DNA from: Candidatus Omnitrophota bacterium
GTDB lineage: Bacteria > Omnitrophota > Gorgyraeia > Duberdicusellales > 4484-171
DNA length: 15,223 nucleotides
NCBI GenBank assembly: GCA_021735105.1
Contig: JAIPHS010000014.1
Location: 1 to 15,223, forward strand
Reading direction: 5' to 3'
A program made the position numbers and the translations under genes. The notes under the pieces were generated by a model that did not search any database, had not been told where the DNA came from, and saw only the letters and a program-made list of their open reading frames with translations. Positions 1 to 5,366 of the stretch are shown piece by piece. Positions within the stretch are counted from its first letter, which is position 1. Each line of letters starts with the position of its first letter.

Positions 1-585
1 GTAAGATATAAAAACAAAACTTGCGGTAGCCAATACTGAACCGGTCCCTTGTGAAAAAAACGGCTGAAAATTAGAAATCTCTACTGATTTAAACCCCCAA
101 AAAATATAAATAATCAATGCCCCTAAAATTCCAACTACCAAAGCCACTTGCAACCGTCCTGCCTCTTGCACTCCAATTAAATTCAAAAATACAAAAAAAA
201 GGCAGCAAAGCAAAGCGACTATACTTAAGGGCAAGTCTGTAATTATACTCAGGTAAGCCCCCATTCCGATAAGAGCAAAGGCTCCTTTTAGGCTTAAAGA
301 AAACCATGAACTAAAGCCGGCTATTGTTCCAAAAAGAGGGCCAAACCCCCGCATTATATAGAAATAATCACCGCCGGCTTTCGGCATAGCAGTAGTTAAT
401 TCTGCCATACTTAAAAGGGTAGGAATAGTTAAAAAACCGGCTATTATGTAGGAAAGTAAAACTGCCGGGCCGGCTTTGGCAAAAGCCAATCCCGGTAAAA
501 TAAATAAACCGGAGCTGATCATCGCTCCAGTCGCTATGCAAAAAACATCTAAAAGAGTAAGCCCTTTTTTTAAATCTTTCTCCAC
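1..585 (-). CDS. APC-family amino acid permease, N-terminal part (partial)
   Basis: The reading frame opens at a GTG at 585 and stays open for 195 codons to the left edge, so the C-terminal part is missing. It begins MEKDLKKGLTLLDVFCIATG and continues with GAMISSGLFILPG, the first-helix signature of the APC superfamily where the unwound helix binds the amino-acid carboxylate. The frame then contains MAELTTAMPKAGGDYFYIMR, the typical conserved stretch around TM2-TM3. At least five hydrophobic helices are visible. It should be an inner-membrane amino-acid/cation symporter or exchanger; substrate cannot be told. AGGAG lies 4 nt before the GTG, and an in-frame TGA just upstream excludes a longer start. 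An extended -10 promoter at 613-641 precedes it. The family assignment is firm; the start codon is likely. Confidence 0.9.
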   Translation of the reverse strand, partial: MEKDLKKGLTLLDVFCIATGAMISSGLFILPGLAFAKAGPAVLLSYIIAGFLTIPTLLSMAELTTAMPKAGGDYFYIMRGFGPLFGTIAGFSSWFSLSLKGAFALIGMGAYLSIITDLPLSIVALLCCLFFVFLNLIGVQEAGRLQVALVVGILGALIIYIFWGFKSVEISNFQPFFSQGTGSVLATASFVFISY

Positions 586-612
586 CGTACTCCTAATTAT
601 TCCTCAATTTTT

Positions 613-641
613 ATTATACCATAAGCTTAAGTACTTTTAAA
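613..641 (-). promoter_or_regulatory. Extended -10 promoter for the APC permease
   Basis: On the minus strand TATAAT (618-613) is preceded by TGG, giving an extended -10, with a weak -35 TTTAAA 17 nt upstream. The expected start is near 606, about 20 nt before the GTG, leaving room for the AGGAG. The -35 lies inside the 3' end of the ferritin-like gene, so the permease can be transcribed independently. Confidence 0.55.
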
Positions 642-944
642 ATTTCCATTTTTCTCAATCTCTTCTTCAACTTCTTTCCTGCCTTCATCATAAAACTTCT
701 GCTCATCCGGAGCTAATTCTTTAAGCAATCTTAAAAATTCACCGGCATGGACTCTTTCTTCATCGGCAATATCTTTAAGTACATCTTGAGCTAATTTGTT
801 GTCGGTTGATTCGGCAAGCTGCATATAAAGCTGGACAGCTTCATATTCAGCCGCAATCATAAACCGAATTGCACGAATTAATTCTTCTTTGCTGATTTTT
901 TTATCCCTTGCTAGTCCTGAAAAAGATGAACTAAATTCCGGCAT
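627..944 (-). CDS. Ferritin-like protein of the encapsulated ferritin (EncFtn) type
   Basis: This 105-residue protein has two predicted helices with the EncFtn-type metal-site pattern: E33 in AAEYEA, and E63 and H66 in DEERVHAGEF. The known EncFtn ferroxidase residues are Glu32, Glu62 and His65, so the spacing matches. In that family one polypeptide supplies half of a four-helix ferritin fold and two subunits form the iron site. The sequence also resembles the ferritin-like domain fused to encapsulin in Pyrococcus. Probable role: ferrous iron oxidation and storage or detoxification. The charged C-terminus ends in KNGNFKST and has no recognisable encapsulin-targeting peptide; no shell gene is visible. 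A strong AAGGAGG precedes the ATG. It lies 39 nt after tRNA-His and may be cotranscribed with it. A small rubrerythrin-like protein is the main alternative. Confidence 0.8.
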   Translation of the reverse strand: MPEFSSSFSGLARDKKISKEELIRAIRFMIAAEYEAVQLYMQLAESTDNKLAQDVLKDIADEERVHAGEFLRLLKELAPDEQKFYDEGRKEVEEEIEKNGNFKST

Positions 945-983
945 AATACCCTCCTTTTTTAATTAATTATATTTTAAAAAACG

Positions 984-1056
984 GGTGGGTGAGGGGATTT
1001 GAACCCCCGGCCACTTGAACCACAATCAAGTGCTCTGCCCCTGAGCTACACCCACC
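984..1056 (-). tRNA. tRNA-His(GTG)
   Basis: It folds as a full cloverleaf with acceptor GTGGGTG/CACCCAC, D-stem GCTC/GAGC, anticodon stem CTTGA/TCAAG around loop TTGTGGT, and T-stem GGGGG/CCCCT with loop TTCAAAT. The extra 5' G at position -1 opposite C73, diagnostic for tRNA-His, is present. CCA is not encoded. The first five nucleotides also form one arm of a 12-bp inverted repeat with the leader. Confidence 0.97.
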
Positions 1057-1081
1057 AATTTTTTGAAAGAAAAATTGGTGG
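1052..1081. repeat. Inverted repeat overlapping the 5' end of tRNA-His
   Basis: Arms 1052-1063 and 1070-1081 are perfectly complementary over 12 bp with a 6-nt loop. The left arm includes five nucleotides of the mature tRNA 5' end. In the precursor RNA this would sequester the RNase P cleavage site and compete with the acceptor stem. The right arm overlaps the first hairpin element by GG. Confidence 0.85.
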
Positions 1082-1120
1082 TACTGAGGCCATTACTATG
1101 GCCGAAGTACCTTACCAATT
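1073..1120. repeat. Palindromic hairpin element, copy 1 (tRNA-His leader)
   Basis: On the plus strand the order is AATTGGT, GGTACT, GA, GGCCAT, loop TACT, ATGGCC, GA, AGTACC, bulge TT, ACCAATT. This is a nearly perfect hairpin of about 19 bp with a symmetric GA/GA internal loop and a two-base bulge. The loop-proximal stem differs from copy 2 but remains paired, which is compensatory change. It lies between the tRNA-His promoter and the tRNA. Confidence 0.85.
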
Positions 1121-1157
1121 AATTATTATTATGATATCAAATTATTCCTTAATTTTT

Positions 1158-1196
1158 GGGGGCACTGAGCCGATTCCCTCGGCGAAGTGCCTTCCC
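1158..1196. repeat. Palindromic hairpin element, copy 2 (tRNA-His leader)
   Basis: GGG-GGCACT-GA-GCCGA, a 5-nt loop, then TCGGC-GA-AGTGCC-TT-CCC. It has the same GA/GA internal loop and TT bulge as copy 1, with changed but still paired stem bases. It is flanked on its left by TTATTCCTTAATTTT, which also precedes copy 3 near tRNA-Pro, so the shared unit is longer than the hairpin. Confidence 0.85.
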
Positions 1197-1222
1197 AATT
1201 AGCTTATAACTAAAGTGGAAAT

Positions 1223-1251
1223 ATTATACATATATTTATTAATGCTGTAAA
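1223..1251 (-). promoter_or_regulatory. Promoter for tRNA-His
   Basis: TTTACA at 1251-1246, a 17-nt spacer and a perfect TATAAT at 1228-1223 on the minus strand. The -35 context TCTTTACAGC is identical to that of the tRNA-Pro promoter. The predicted start near 1216 gives a leader of about 160 nt containing both hairpin copies. Confidence 0.75.
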
Positions 1252-1278
1252 GAAGGGAATCTAACTTTCAATAAAAAT

Positions 1279-1312
1279 AAAGAAGGCAGCCTTTGTTACA
1301 GCTGCCTTCTTT
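1279..1312 (-). terminator. Rho-independent terminator after the micro-ORF
   Basis: A perfect 12-bp stem (AAAGAAGGCAGC at 1279-1290 with its complement at 1301-1312) and a 10-nt loop, followed on the minus strand by the T-rich tract ATTTTTATT. It lies just after the stop of the 14-codon ORF at 1329-1373. Confidence 0.8.
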
Positions 1313-1328
1313 AAAAAAATCAAGCTTT

Positions 1329-1373
1329 TTACTTTTTATCTTTTTCTTTCTTCGGCTTGCGCTTTCCTGCCAT
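1329..1373 (-). CDS. Micro-ORF encoding a 14-residue lysine-rich peptide
   Basis: ATG at 1373 to TAA at 1329 encodes MAGKRKPKKEKDKK, with eight Lys or Arg residues among the first eleven and no hydrophobic core. A near-consensus ribosome binding site (AAGGAGGT) lies 4-5 nt before the ATG, better than those of most long genes here. The unit has its own candidate promoter (1492-1520), a 5' stem-loop and a strong terminator. The composition suggests a nucleic-acid- or ribosome-associated peptide, but I do not recognise a family. It could instead be a leader or a translated segment of a structured RNA. The signals are observed; function is unknown. Confidence 0.5.
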   Translation of the reverse strand: MAGKRKPKKEKDKK

Positions 1374-1401
1374 CTTTACCTCCTTGATTAGAAGGTTAAT
1401 G

Positions 1402-1427
1402 TTGAGGGCAACTTTCCTCTCCCTCAA
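1402..1427 (-). other. Stem-loop in the 5' leader of the micro-ORF
   Basis: TTGAGGG and CCCTCAA form a 7-bp stem with a 12-nt loop, 29 nt upstream of the ATG and within the predicted leader. The loop is AG-rich on the minus strand. It could be a leader structure or part of a small RNA. Confidence 0.45.
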
Positions 1428-1491
1428 GAGGCATGAATAATTTAAATTTTTAAGTAAGTTTATAAAAACTATAATTATCTAAACCAAACAA

Positions 1492-1520
1492 AATTTACTA
1501 TATTAACTGTTGAAAGTCAA
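1492..1520 (-). promoter_or_regulatory. Candidate promoter for the micro-ORF transcript
   Basis: TTGACT (1520-1515), a 17-nt spacer and TAAATT (1497-1492) on the minus strand. The -35 is five of six; the -10 is four of six. The predicted transcript starts near 1485 and would end at the 1279-1312 terminator, giving roughly 210 nt. Confidence 0.5.
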
Positions 1521-1558
1521 CTCTTATTTTAAAAATTTTTTGATTTTATCTTTTAGAT

Positions 1559-2506
1559 TTAGGCAATTTTTCCAAACCGGGCCCCCATCTTTGAAAAATA
1601 TTGATTTGCCGAAACCTTCTTACCCTGGCTATCCTGAATTTCTTCTATCACTATACCTTGCGGCTGATTAACGCCTCTGCTGCCGGATAAAACAACTACT
1701 CCCTTCTTTTCCCGACAGACTAAGCGGCCGGGAATACCACAATATATTTTTTTAGGAATTGAGGCTTTTTTTATCTTTAATTTCTTACCTTGAAAATAAG
1801 TAAAAGCATTAGGAAACGGGTCGGACAAGGCCCGAATAAAATTATACACGGCCTGACAGGAGTTATTCCAGTTAATCTCACAATCTTTTTCTAGAATCTT
1901 ATGGTAGAAAGATGCTTGACTGATATCTTGTTTTCTCGGTTTTACTCTATCCTTTTCTATTAAATCTAGAGATTTTAAAGTAATTTCGGAAGTTTTTTTA
2001 AATATTTTTTTTAATACCTCAGCGATTGTATCATCCTCTTCCATAGATACTTCTTCTTGTAAAATAATATTTCCTTGGTCTAAAACCTCTTCGATATAAT
2101 GAACAGTAACTCCCGCAGACTTTTCCCCGTTAATTACCGCCCAATTCACAGGAGAAAAACCGGCATATTTCGGCAATAATGCATCGTGGACATTAATCGC
2201 TCCTTTTTTTGCCAAAGCTGTCAAATCGGGAGAAATCCAAGTTTCCCAATCAGAAGAAATAATAACATCCGGATCAATATTTTTTATTCTGGCCTTTATC
2301 TCTGGATTATTAGCTTTTCTGGATTCTATAACCGGTATATTCTTTGATTCAGCTAATTGCTTAACTGACTTATCTAAAAAAGAGTTTTTATATGTACCTT
2401 TATCTTGAGGATGAGTAATAACCAGACTAACTTGATGGCTTGAATCTAACAAACCTTCTAAGGCTGCATGCCCCCATGTTTGAAAACCTAAAAAAACTAC
2501 TTTCAT
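1559..2506 (-). CDS. Formyltransferase of the Fmt/ArnA type (10-formyl-THF dependent, substrate uncertain)
   Basis: The 315-residue protein has a formyltransferase N-domain and an Fmt-like C-domain. N105 and H107 in INVHDALLPKY, with D143 in VLDQGNI, correspond to the Asn-His-Asp catalytic triad that moves formyl from N10-formyltetrahydrofolate to an amine. The motif LLPKYAGFSPVNWAVINGE is closer to ArnA and sugar N-formyltransferases than to Met-tRNA formyltransferase. The region before it (SSDWETWISPDL) also departs from the usual Fmt pattern. DPFPNAFTYF near residue 230 marks the start of the C-terminal fold. It begins 21 nt after the AsmA-like gene, so the two are probably one operon. An envelope amino-sugar substrate is plausible from that neighbour; genuine Fmt remains possible. 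No clear Shine-Dalgarno is seen. Confidence 0.8.
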   Translation of the reverse strand: MKVVFLGFQTWGHAALEGLLDSSHQVSLVITHPQDKGTYKNSFLDKSVKQLAESKNIPVIESRKANNPEIKARIKNIDPDVIISSDWETWISPDLTALAKKGAINVHDALLPKYAGFSPVNWAVINGEKSAGVTVHYIEEVLDQGNIILQEEVSMEEDDTIAEVLKKIFKKTSEITLKSLDLIEKDRVKPRKQDISQASFYHKILEKDCEINWNNSCQAVYNFIRALSDPFPNAFTYFQGKKLKIKKASIPKKIYCGIPGRLVCREKKGVVVLSGSRGVNQPQGIVIEEIQDSQGKKVSANQYFSKMGARFGKIA

Positions 2507-2527
2507 TTTATATTTATTCTTATCTAT

Positions 2528-3751
2528 TTACCAATTGCTTTCCGAGCCGGTAAAAATATCCTTTATTTTTCCTATTGTTTCTTCTATTGCATCAACAGTT
2601 GCCTCAATTGTCTCTTTTGGCATATTTTTTGCCTTGCCTACCCCTTCTTTAACAATATCTCCGGCTTTATAAAATATTTGTTCGGTAATAAATTTAGGTC
2701 CCAGCGGTACAGATTCTTGCAGGCCTTTCCCTAACAAACTAAAATTTATCTCAGGTGCATCCATCTTTGTTTTTAGCTTAAGATGAATTTGAGATTTTCC
2801 GTTATCTTTTTTTAATAAACCTAGAATTGTCTTAATCAGTCTTTGCCGAGACAACTCTTTTTTATTTTCTTCTTTTAATTTAATAAAATTAACTTCTTCC
2901 AAAGATAAAAAATTATCGATTACAAGATCATTCTCTTCTGCGGTGATTTTCGAATTTAAAGATAGAGTTGCCGTTTCAAGGCCTAAATTCTGCGGCTGCC
3001 AGATAGATGGATAGTATTGTGAAAAAGCACCGTATTGGAATGAATCAATTTCCAAAGTTACATCCATATTTCTGTTAATAAAATCAACCCAGCCTTCTGC
3101 CTTAATTAACTCTTCTAAGGTTTTATCTTTTGTCTCTACAGAAGAAATAAATTTAATATTAAATTTGCTAAAATTCGGATAAGAAAAGTTGTTAATTGTT
3201 AAGTTCAAATCGGGAAAAATTAAATCAATATTGGGTTTGGAACTTTTATCCATATATCTAATCGTACTGTTTTTAAAATAGAAATCCTTTACTTTAATCA
3301 AAAACTTTTTTTCCTTTTTAGTTTCTTTGGAGGTTTTTCCCTTCGATGGACTTTCCTGGGATGATTTTTTTTTAGAAACTTTAGGCTGACTCATAGCTTT
3401 TGCTGAATAAACAGGTTCGATTAAAAAATCTTCTTTTTCCTTAACTAACTTAAAATTTAACTTATCAAAGTAAACCCTGTTCAGCCTTAAAGATGACTTA
3501 AAAGGATTAAAGCTTCCTAAAGAGATAGTAGCTTTTGCAAAAGACAAATCTCCTAAATCAAAATCGGTAATTTCTAAAATAAAAGGAAAACTTAGGCTAA
3601 GCGAACCAATGCCGGGCCTTAAGCCAAAATAATCTTCTATTTTATTGGCGGTTATATCTTTTCCTTTTATATTTATAAAAGCAAAAAGGCCAATATGTAA
3701 AATTGCAATGACAACCAAAAAGATTAATATCCCAATAAAAATTTTCTTCAT
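2528..3751 (-). CDS. AsmA/DUF748-like inner-membrane-anchored envelope protein
   Basis: The 407-residue protein has one N-terminal membrane helix (residues 5-28) followed by FINIKGKDITANKIEDYFGL, typical of AsmA-like proteins. The beta-rich body has repeated amphipathic strands, for example SFPFILEITDFDLGDLSFA. A low-complexity Lys/Ser segment lies near residues 124-148. The C-terminal stretch of about 60 residues is helical and contains KAKNMPKETIEATVDAIEE. Known AsmA-like proteins extend into the periplasm and are implicated in lipid transport or outer-membrane biogenesis. A strong AAGGAGG precedes the ATG. It starts 37 nt after tRNA-Arg and is followed by the formyltransferase gene. The fold class is probable; the specific role is not determinable. 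Confidence 0.65.
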   Translation of the reverse strand: MKKIFIGILIFLVVIAILHIGLFAFINIKGKDITANKIEDYFGLRPGIGSLSLSFPFILEITDFDLGDLSFAKATISLGSFNPFKSSLRLNRVYFDKLNFKLVKEKEDFLIEPVYSAKAMSQPKVSKKKSSQESPSKGKTSKETKKEKKFLIKVKDFYFKNSTIRYMDKSSKPNIDLIFPDLNLTINNFSYPNFSKFNIKFISSVETKDKTLEELIKAEGWVDFINRNMDVTLEIDSFQYGAFSQYYPSIWQPQNLGLETATLSLNSKITAEENDLVIDNFLSLEEVNFIKLKEENKKELSRQRLIKTILGLLKKDNGKSQIHLKLKTKMDAPEINFSLLGKGLQESVPLGPKFITEQIFYKAGDIVKEGVGKAKNMPKETIEATVDAIEETIGKIKDIFTGSESNW

Positions 3752-3788
3752 CTTATCCTCCTTAACTTAGGGCCTAGGACTAAATATA

Positions 3789-3862
3789 TGCGCCCGGTGT
3801 GATTTGAACACACAACCCTCGGCTTAGAAGGCCGATGCTCTATCCGATTGAGCTACGGGCGC
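3789..3862 (-). tRNA. tRNA-Arg(TCT)
   Basis: Cloverleaf with acceptor GCGCCCG/CGGGCGC, D-stem GCTC/GAGC, anticodon stem TCGGC/GCCGA around loop CTTCTAA, T-stem GTGTG/CACAC and discriminator A. CCA is not encoded. It lies 3 nt downstream of tRNA-Pro in one transcription unit. Confidence 0.97.
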
Positions 3863-3865
3863 TAA

Positions 3866-3940
3866 TCGGGAGGGTGGGATTTGAACCCACGGCCCCTTGC
3901 TCCCAAAGCAAGTGCGCTAGCCAAACTGCGCTACCCCCCG
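3866..3940 (-). tRNA. tRNA-Pro(TGG)
   Basis: Acceptor CGGGGGG/CCTCCCG with one G-U wobble, D-stem GCGC/GCGC, anticodon stem CTTGC/GCAAG around loop TTTGGGA, T-stem GTGGG/CCCAC and discriminator A. CCA is not encoded. Its first three nucleotides are part of an 11-bp inverted repeat with the leader. Confidence 0.97.
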
Positions 3941-3983
3941 TTGAAAATGCAATTATATAGGGTTATTCCTTAATTTTCAACGG
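3938..3983. repeat. Inverted repeat overlapping the 5' end of tRNA-Pro
   Basis: CCGTTGAAAAT (3938-3948) and ATTTTCAACGG (3973-3983) are perfectly complementary over 11 bp with a 24-nt loop. The left arm covers tRNA nucleotides 1-3; the right arm overlaps the hairpin element by GG. The geometry matches that at tRNA-His. Confidence 0.8.
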
Positions 3984-4012
3984 CACTGAGCTGAATTACC
4001 CAGCGAAGTGCT
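3982..4012. repeat. Palindromic hairpin element, copy 3 (tRNA-Pro leader)
   Basis: GGCACT-GA-GCTG, a 7-nt loop, CAGC-GA-AGTGCT. It has the same GA/GA internal loop and outer stem as copies 1 and 2. The sequence to its left (TTATTCCTTAATTTT) matches that beside copy 2. Confidence 0.8.
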
Positions 4013-4033
4013 TTAAACTTAAATTAGAATTTC

Positions 4034-4061
4034 ATTATATCCATATTTTAAAAGCTGTAAA
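4034..4061 (-). promoter_or_regulatory. Promoter for the tRNA-Pro/tRNA-Arg unit
   Basis: TTTACA (4061-4056), a 16-nt spacer and a perfect TATAAT (4039-4034) on the minus strand. The ten bases TCTTTACAGC around the -35 are identical to those at the tRNA-His promoter. The start near 4027 predicts a leader of about 87 nt containing hairpin copy 3. Confidence 0.75.
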
Positions 4062-4080
4062 GATATTTTGATAAGATAAA

Positions 4081-4797
4081 TTAGCTTGTCTTATCTTTTT
4101 GCGGATTTAGGGGGCAACCGTCAGCAGATTCAGGACAAAAACTTAATTTTTTGCATTTTGCTCCAGCAGCAGAAAAAACTTCCGGTAAAATTTTTTTTGT
4201 AAAAATTAACATTTTTGTTGCCAGCTCTCTTATCTCCCATTGCGCTCTCAGGCAAAGCCTTTCTGAGAAAAAATGCAAAAGCTGACGGCTATTCATAGTT
4301 AAGACAATCTTTGTCTGGCATCCTTGAGGAAGCAAAAAACGCAAATCTTGATTTATTTTCTCTTTGTCTAACTTAATATTTTTTTCTAAAATTTCCCGTA
4401 TTTGTTTATATTTATTTTTTAAATAATCTGTAGATTCAATAAACAAAGCTTCTGCTTCTTTATTGCTTTTTATCGCCTTGGGAACTACAAACTCAAAATC
4501 ATCCATACCAACGTAACGTTGACTCTGCTGAGAATAAGAAGCAACCCTATGCCTAACCAATTGATGAGTACAGACTCGAGATAAACCTGTTGCAGAAAAG
4601 GTAAAGCTAACATGTTCTAGGGGAGAAAGATGGCCTCTTTTAACCAAATGACTGATAAATTTTTTTAATTTCCCTGAGGTTAGTTTTTCCCTGTCAGTAT
4701 AAATTTTATAAGCAGACAGTTTTGAATAACATTGGCGCGCCGCTGAATAAATTACTTTTTTAGGATTATTTGTATAAGACAATAACTTAACTTCCAT
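4081..4797 (-). CDS. thyX: Flavin-dependent thymidylate synthase ThyX
   Basis: It makes dTMP from dUMP with methylene-tetrahydrofolate, FAD and NADPH, in place of ThyA. The 238-residue protein carries the ThyX signature RHRVASYSQQSQRY at residues 82-95, matching RHRX7S with S92 and R94 in the dUMP-binding loop. The preceding HLSPLEHVSFTFSATGLSR and the C-terminal MNSRQLLHFFSERLCLRAQWEIRE (its start, residues 168 on) are also typical. The C-terminal tail is Cys-rich (CKKLSFCPESADGCPL), a variable extension. It follows the DUF6580-like gene by 28 nt. No Shine-Dalgarno precedes the ATG. No thyA is visible. Assignment is firm. Confidence 0.95.
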   Translation of the reverse strand: MEVKLLSYTNNPKKVIYSAARQCYSKLSAYKIYTDREKLTSGKLKKFISHLVKRGHLSPLEHVSFTFSATGLSRVCTHQLVRHRVASYSQQSQRYVGMDDFEFVVPKAIKSNKEAEALFIESTDYLKNKYKQIREILEKNIKLDKEKINQDLRFLLPQGCQTKIVLTMNSRQLLHFFSERLCLRAQWEIRELATKMLIFTKKILPEVFSAAGAKCKKLSFCPESADGCPLNPQKDKTS

Positions 4798-4825
4798 AAT
4801 CGATTAATAATAAATTATAAAGATT

Positions 4826-5320
4826 TTATGCAGCTTGGTGGGCAAGCTTTGTTCTTTTTACGAAATATTCATAAGCGCCAAAGAAGACTAGGCCATAAGA
4901 AAAATTAGCTATAAGTGATACTCTAAAAAAAGGTAAGGCGTTTATGTAACAACTGGTTAATCCGGCTAAAGTGGGCGGATACCAACCCATCAACCAAACA
5001 CCAAAATTAGTAATTAAGAAAAATATAAATGAAGATGCTAAAGTAAATACTGCTGTGTTTGTGGTTGTTTTTCTAGTTTGTAAGGCTCTACCTAAGAAAT
5101 AAATAAAAACGATAGTCCCCCAAGTAAAAAATATAGTTTGATGCAAACCAATCATCAAATCTGAAATTATATAAATTCCCAATGGCAATAACCAACCATA
5201 TTTTTTCTTAAAATATACTCCAGAGAAAAGAGCAACAACTGCAATCGGCGCAAAATTAGGTAGATGAGGAAAAAATCTGGCAGATATTCCGATAATTACA
5301 AATAAAATTACAAGCCACAT
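4826..5320 (-). CDS. DUF6580-like polytopic membrane protein
   Basis: The 164-residue, very hydrophobic protein has about five or six membrane helices. It contains FPHLPNFAPIAVVALFSGVYF at the N-terminus and WYPPTLAGLTSCYINALPFFR near residues 113-133, the two signatures I associate with the DUF6580 family, which resembles ECF-type substrate-binding S components. No transport substrate is established. It sits 28 nt upstream of thyX, so a nucleobase, folate or flavin-related substrate is conceivable but only inferred. There is no Shine-Dalgarno. A TTGACA promoter at 5330-5357 would start transcription 2-3 nt before the ATG, supporting this start and a leaderless mRNA. Confidence 0.7.
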   Translation of the reverse strand: MWLVILFVIIGISARFFPHLPNFAPIAVVALFSGVYFKKKYGWLLPLGIYIISDLMIGLHQTIFFTWGTIVFIYFLGRALQTRKTTTNTAVFTLASSFIFFLITNFGVWLMGWYPPTLAGLTSCYINALPFFRVSLIANFSYGLVFFGAYEYFVKRTKLAHQAA

Positions 5321-5329
5321 AGTGCTTTC

Positions 5330-5357
5330 ATATTAGCAAACAATTATTTCTTGTCAA
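5330..5357 (-). promoter_or_regulatory. Promoter for the DUF6580-like gene and thyX, predicted leaderless
   Basis: A perfect TTGACA (5357-5352), a 16-nt spacer and TAATAT (5335-5330) on the minus strand, all inside the 46-bp gap after the phosphatase gene. A start 7 nt after the -10 falls 2-3 nt before the ATG at 5320. Confidence 0.6.
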
Positions 5358-5366
5358 TATAATTTT

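Noticed and set aside
89..307. Minus-strand open frame of 72 codons inside the permease
   Set aside because: The overlapping frame from 585 encodes clear APC-family motifs; this is an out-of-frame shadow.
945..983. TATAAT between tRNA-His and the ferritin-like gene as a promoter
   Set aside because: No acceptable -35 at 16-18 nt upstream; the AT-rich gap easily yields this hexamer.
1080..1111. Kink-turn in the tRNA-associated hairpin
   Set aside because: The internal loop is a symmetric GA/GA; a kink-turn needs an adjacent three-base bulge, which is absent, and the GA strand is antisense to the neighbouring tRNAs.
999..1202. Plus-strand open frame of 67 codons beginning MNPRPLEPQSS
   Set aside because: It is antisense to tRNA-His and runs through the two hairpin elements; this is a known type of false tRNA-shadow protein.
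4070..4100. Hairpin GATAAGA/TCTTATC followed by TTTTT on the plus strand
   Set aside because: It looks like a plus-strand terminator, but there is no plus-strand gene upstream and the stem is only 7 weak bp, partly within the thyX coding end.
4798..4825. TATAAT upstream of thyX as an independent promoter
   Set aside because: The -10 is good but the -35 position holds CCCACC and the gene follows DUF6580 closely, so cotranscription is simpler.
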